The notes beneath the pieces were generated by a model that saw only the letters and a list, made by a program, of their open reading frames with translations, searched no databases and had not been told where the DNA came from. A DNA stretch of 34,799 nucleotides from an uncultured Erythrobacter sp. (GTDB lineage Bacteria > Pseudomonadota > Alphaproteobacteria > Sphingomonadales > Sphingomonadaceae): positions 1 to 34,799 of the forward strand of contig CAJXTZ010000017.1 in the NCBI GenBank assembly GCA_913061345.1, in the 5' to 3' direction. Of this stretch, positions 32,265 to 34,799 are shown one piece after another (within the stretch, counting starts at the first letter, position 1; each line of letters begins with the position of its first letter). Position numbers and translations under genes: made by a program.

Positions 32265-32970
32265 GCGAACCGGGGACGAGACCGTCGTCCCGCGCAGAAC
32301 CGATCCGTCATCAACGGCATACTTTGGCGGCTCCGCTGCGGCACGCCCTGGCGCGACGTTCCGCCCAAATACGGCAACTGGAACATGGTCTATCGACGGT
32401 TCAGGCGCTGGAGCGAGGTCGGGGTGTGGGAGGCCTTACCAGTTACGCTGGCCGAGATCATGGCCGACTACAGCATCGACAGCACCAGCGTTCGCGGCCA
32501 CGTCTCGGCGGCGGGCGGAAAGGAGGGACTCATCGAAGAGCTCTTGGCCGCTCGCGGGGCGGGTTCACCAGTAAACTTCTCTGTCTGGCTGACAGGCGAG
32601 GACGGCCACTCGTTTTCCACCTGACAGTCGGTGAAGCAGCGGATTGCAAAGCCTATGACACGCTGATCAACCTGCCGGAGCGCACGCCAGAGGCGTTTCT
32701 GGCTGACAAAGGTTTGATGGCGATCGCTTCCGCACCGACCTTGCAGGTCGCGACATACAGGCCGTCATTCCAGGACGGTCAAACCGCCGGGTGAAGATCG
32801 ACCATGACCGAGAACTCTACAAGGAACGCAACCAGATCGAGCGCTTCTTCGGACGCCTGAAAATCAACCGAGCCATCGCCACCCGCTACGACAAGCTCGC
32901 AGAAAGCTTCCTCAGCATGGTCCGCATCGCATCAGCAAAATACTGGCTCAAATTTGTCCACGCCGCCTAA
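32265..32970 (+). pseudogene. Frameshifted, 5'-truncated IS5-family (IS427-like) transposase
   Basis: Frame one covers NRGRDRRPAQNRSVINGILWRLRCGTPWRDVPPKYGNWN to DSTSVRGHVSAAGG; the N-terminal helix block normally in front is missing or unrecognisable. At the GGCGGGCGGAAAGG run (about 32511-32524) homology moves to the -1 frame ([15 protein letters not shown]), as in the programmed shift of this group. Near 32713 one base is missing (GGTTTGATGGC, expected GGTTATGATGGC), so the last part (IERFFGRLKINRAIATRYDKLAESF to HAA, stop at 32970) is in yet another frame. Not active. It flanks the catabolic operon on the promoter side. Confidence 0.85.
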
Positions 32971-33244
32971 GCGATCTTTCGGTGGAAGGTGCTTAAGTGC
33001 GACAAAAGCTGCCGCCCAAGGTGTTGTTGTCGAGAAATTGGATTGGAAGATCACGGGACCAATAATTGAAATCTGGGTATTCCGATTGCGCACACGCCAC
33101 CCTGCAGTGAAAACAATTCTCGGCTTATTGGATATGGGCGAGTATTGAGAAGCTACTCGCAAAGGAGAGTTTCTTCCTCATACAGGTTGGGCACGTCACT
33201 GTCCGGCTGAAAAAGCAATAACAGGTCGAAGCTATGGTCGATGA
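32971..33244. other. Stretch without a recognised gene
   Basis: It lies between the IS5 pseudogene and the RND remnant. Short open frames exist on both strands (for example one ending at 33148 on the plus strand) but none shows a known motif or a ribosome site. It may hold decayed sequence of the former RND gene or of the IS flank. Confidence 0.4.
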
Positions 33245-33355
33245 ACGCCTGCCCCTAGCTATCGCCCGCTGTATTTTGCGATCATATTCGGCTTAGTGGC
33301 CTCGGCCATTTTTTCGCTATTCATCATTCCAGCACTTTACATGCTGCTGACATGA
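33245..33355 (+). pseudogene. Last codons of an RND efflux permease
   Basis: The frame TPAPSYRPLYFAIIFGLVASAIFSLFIIPALYMLLT followed by stop (33353-33355) matches the final transmembrane helix of RND permeases, where RPL-x5-FGL and the helix ending PALY are characteristic. A stop codon precedes at 33242-33244, and the other thousand or so residues are absent. The stop overlaps an ATG of the following frame (ATGA), a sign that the RND gene and the patatin-like gene were once one operon. Confidence 0.65.
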
Positions 33356-33387
33356 TAAAGCCACTTACAAGTAGAGGCACTCGATTG

Positions 33388-34509
33388 ATGCGGCAACTGC
33401 TGACCTTACTGCTTCCCGTTTCGCTCGCGCTGAGCGGGTGCACCACCTGGCCCGATCGTATTCCGCATACTGAGGCGCAGGCGGCGATGGCGCAAGTGCC
33501 GGGCTTCGCATCGATCCGTTATTGGGCAGATGCTCCCGCCGCGACGTTTACCATGATGCGAGAAGATATAGCGGTCGATGCGACTATCGCCCGGCCCGAT
33601 ACCTTGCTCGCCCTTTCAGGCGGGGCCGATGATGGCGCCTATGCTGCGGGCTTCCTCAAAGGCTGGAGCGATACGGGTGATCGCCCGCAGTTTACCCTCG
33701 TTTCGGGCGTCAGCACAGGTGCATTGATTGCCCCCTTCGCTTTCCTCGGTTCTGACCATGATGACAAGCTACGCGCTTTCTTCACTGAGATTTCGCGCAA
33801 GGATATTTATCGTCAGCGCGGAATAGTGGGCCTGCTTACGCGGCCCAGCGCAGCGGACGCCAATCCGCTCAAGCTTCTAATCGCACAAAATATCGACAGC
33901 AGCCTGCTTGATGCCATCGCAATTGAGCATGGTCGGGGCCGACGTTTGCTGGTGCAAACGACCAACCTCGATGCCGCCCGCGGCGTGATCTGGGATATGG
34001 GAGCGATTGCGCAGAGCACCCATCCACATCGACTTGAGCTGTTCCGCGAGGTCTTGCTCGCATCGGCCAGCGTGCCAGGCTTGTTCGCACCTGTGATGAT
34101 CGAGGTGACCGGAAGTGATGAGGAACGCTTTTCCGAAATGCATGTGGATGGCGCTACGACAGCCGGTTTTCTTGCCGTCCCCGAAAGCATGGCACTCTCC
34201 AGAGATCATAAATCCGGCACCGGACAGGATCGAATCTTCGTGATTATGAACGGTCGACTGCGGCCGCAATATGAGCTTGTTGAGGCATCGATCTTTCCGA
34301 TTATAACCCGTGCGCTCAGTACGGTCCTCTCCGCGCACGACCGTTCGATCCTTGTCAACGTGCAGAATTTCGCCGCCAACAACGATATCGGGTTCGCCAT
34401 GAGCTATATCGGGGCAGATTTCGATTTTGAAACGGATGAGCTGTTCTCTCAACCCTATATGAACGCGCTCTACGATCATGGGATAGAACGCGGGCGTGCA
34501 GGTGACTAG
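33388..34509 (+). CDS. Patatin-like phospholipase, lipoprotein
   Basis: A 373-residue lipid-anchored patatin-family hydrolase. The signal peptide MRQLLTLLLPVSLALSGC ends in a lipobox with Cys18. The patatin domain begins at about 70 with the oxyanion segment LALSGGADDGAYAAGF. The nucleophile Ser is in SGVSTGALIAPF (G-x-S-x-G) and the dyad Asp is in HVDGATT. It should deacylate phospholipids or other acyl esters in the periplasm or outer membrane. ATG at 33388 fits the signal peptide; an ATG at 33352 overlaps the RND stop and would extend it by 12 residues. It is not part of the neighbouring catabolic operon. Confidence 0.88.
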   Translation: MRQLLTLLLPVSLALSGCTTWPDRIPHTEAQAAMAQVPGFASIRYWADAPAATFTMMREDIAVDATIARPDTLLALSGGADDGAYAAGFLKGWSDTGDRPQFTLVSGVSTGALIAPFAFLGSDHDDKLRAFFTEISRKDIYRQRGIVGLLTRPSAADANPLKLLIAQNIDSSLLDAIAIEHGRGRRLLVQTTNLDAARGVIWDMGAIAQSTHPHRLELFREVLLASASVPGLFAPVMIEVTGSDEERFSEMHVDGATTAGFLAVPESMALSRDHKSGTGQDRIFVIMNGRLRPQYELVEASIFPIITRALSTVLSAHDRSILVNVQNFAANNDIGFAMSYIGADFDFETDELFSQPYMNALYDHGIERGRAGD

Positions 34510-34652
34510 TCGAATAGTGTCGATGAGGCGCAGAATGCTCCATGAGCGTCGGCCTCCCGGTCTTTGACGCTGACGAAGGCATGTAATCAGTTGGCGCAAC
34601 AGTTGGCTTTATCCAGCAACCCCGCCCGCATTTGGGCACCTAGGCTCAGGAC

Positions 34653-34799
34653 TCATTGATTGATCCAGAAGATGACGGTTGCGGCGATGCAGATTGCGGA
34701 CATGAAGGCGTGGGCGCAGCGATCGTAGCGTGTTTGGATGCGGCGCCAGTCCTTGAGTTTGCCGAACATGTTCTCGACCTTATGGCGCTGGCGATAGAG
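34653..34799 (-). mobile_element. C-terminal end of an IS5-family transposase, runs off the window
   Basis: On the minus strand the last 48 residues, LYRQRHKVENMFGKLKDWRRIQTRYDRCAHAFMSAICIAATVIFWINQ, are those of an IS5-family DDE transposase (catalytic Glu in KVENMFGKLK). The start is outside the window. The terminal repeat probably lies at about 34643-34655 (GCTCAGGACTCA). The stretch 34510-34652 in front of it has no gene. Confidence 0.88.

Noticed and set aside
1..34799. tRNA, rRNA or riboswitch
   Set aside because: I found no sequence resembling conserved tRNA arms, rRNA segments or a known riboswitch core by reading; a covariance search was not possible.

Overview
The window looks like an alphaproteobacterial, most likely sphingomonad, chromosome or large plasmid. 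The pointers are a FixL/FixJ oxygen-sensing pair, a CC0125/CC1285-type lipoprotein, a TonB receptor inside an aromatic-catabolism operon, Rieske dioxygenase alpha/beta pairs without their own electron-transfer genes, and IS3 (IS407-like) and IS5-family insertion sequences. It has two unrelated blocks separated and bordered by broken insertion sequences.

Block 1 (about 338-17370) is an oxygen/stress-response island. At its centre are a haem-PAS histidine kinase (FixL, 13722-14882) and its overlapping response regulator (FixJ, 14872-15492). Around them lie a GNAT - P-type cation ATPase - ADP-forming acyl-CoA synthetase operon (10417 down to 5003), an Hsp20, an L,D-transpeptidase, a double-domain universal stress protein, a Na/Ca-exchanger-family transporter, a lipoprotein, an orphan LptB-like ATPase, two small unknown proteins, and a hemerythrin/ATP-grasp protein divergent from a class II glutamine amidotransferase. 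Upstream of most of these transcription units I find pairs of a TACGGAT-like heptamer. The pairs are either direct repeats with a 10-bp period or 7-2-7 inverted repeats, and the best ones lie about 55-70 bp before the start codon. I propose these are operators for the NarL-family regulator FixJ; this regulon is the main candidate for something not yet described.

The junction (17665-19276) contains the tail of a copper ATPase cut by a 5'-truncated IS3 fragment, which in turn abuts the 3' half of an IS5-family element. The left edge (1-337) is another IS3 copy, which has cut off the end of the hemerythrin/ATP-grasp gene exactly at its catalytic Glu-x-Asn motif.

Block 2 (19337-32132) is a catabolic island in which all 12 genes are on the minus strand, many overlapping by 4 bp. 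In transcription order they are: two VOC extradiol-dioxygenase-like proteins (the first lacking two metal ligands, the second intact), Rieske alpha1/beta1, a TonB receptor, an aldehyde dehydrogenase, Rieske alpha2/beta2, a PdxA-like dehydrogenase, a class II aldolase-fold protein without the usual metal histidines, an SDR and a TetR regulator. The order suggests uptake, ring dihydroxylation, dehydrogenation/decarboxylation and meta-cleavage of an aromatic, probably carboxylated, compound. The substrate cannot be read from the sequence. The promoter region carries a perfect 26-bp tandem duplication.

The right end (32200-34799) holds a frameshifted IS5-family pseudogene, the last codons of an RND efflux permease, a patatin-like lipoprotein and the end of a further IS5-family transposase running off the edge.
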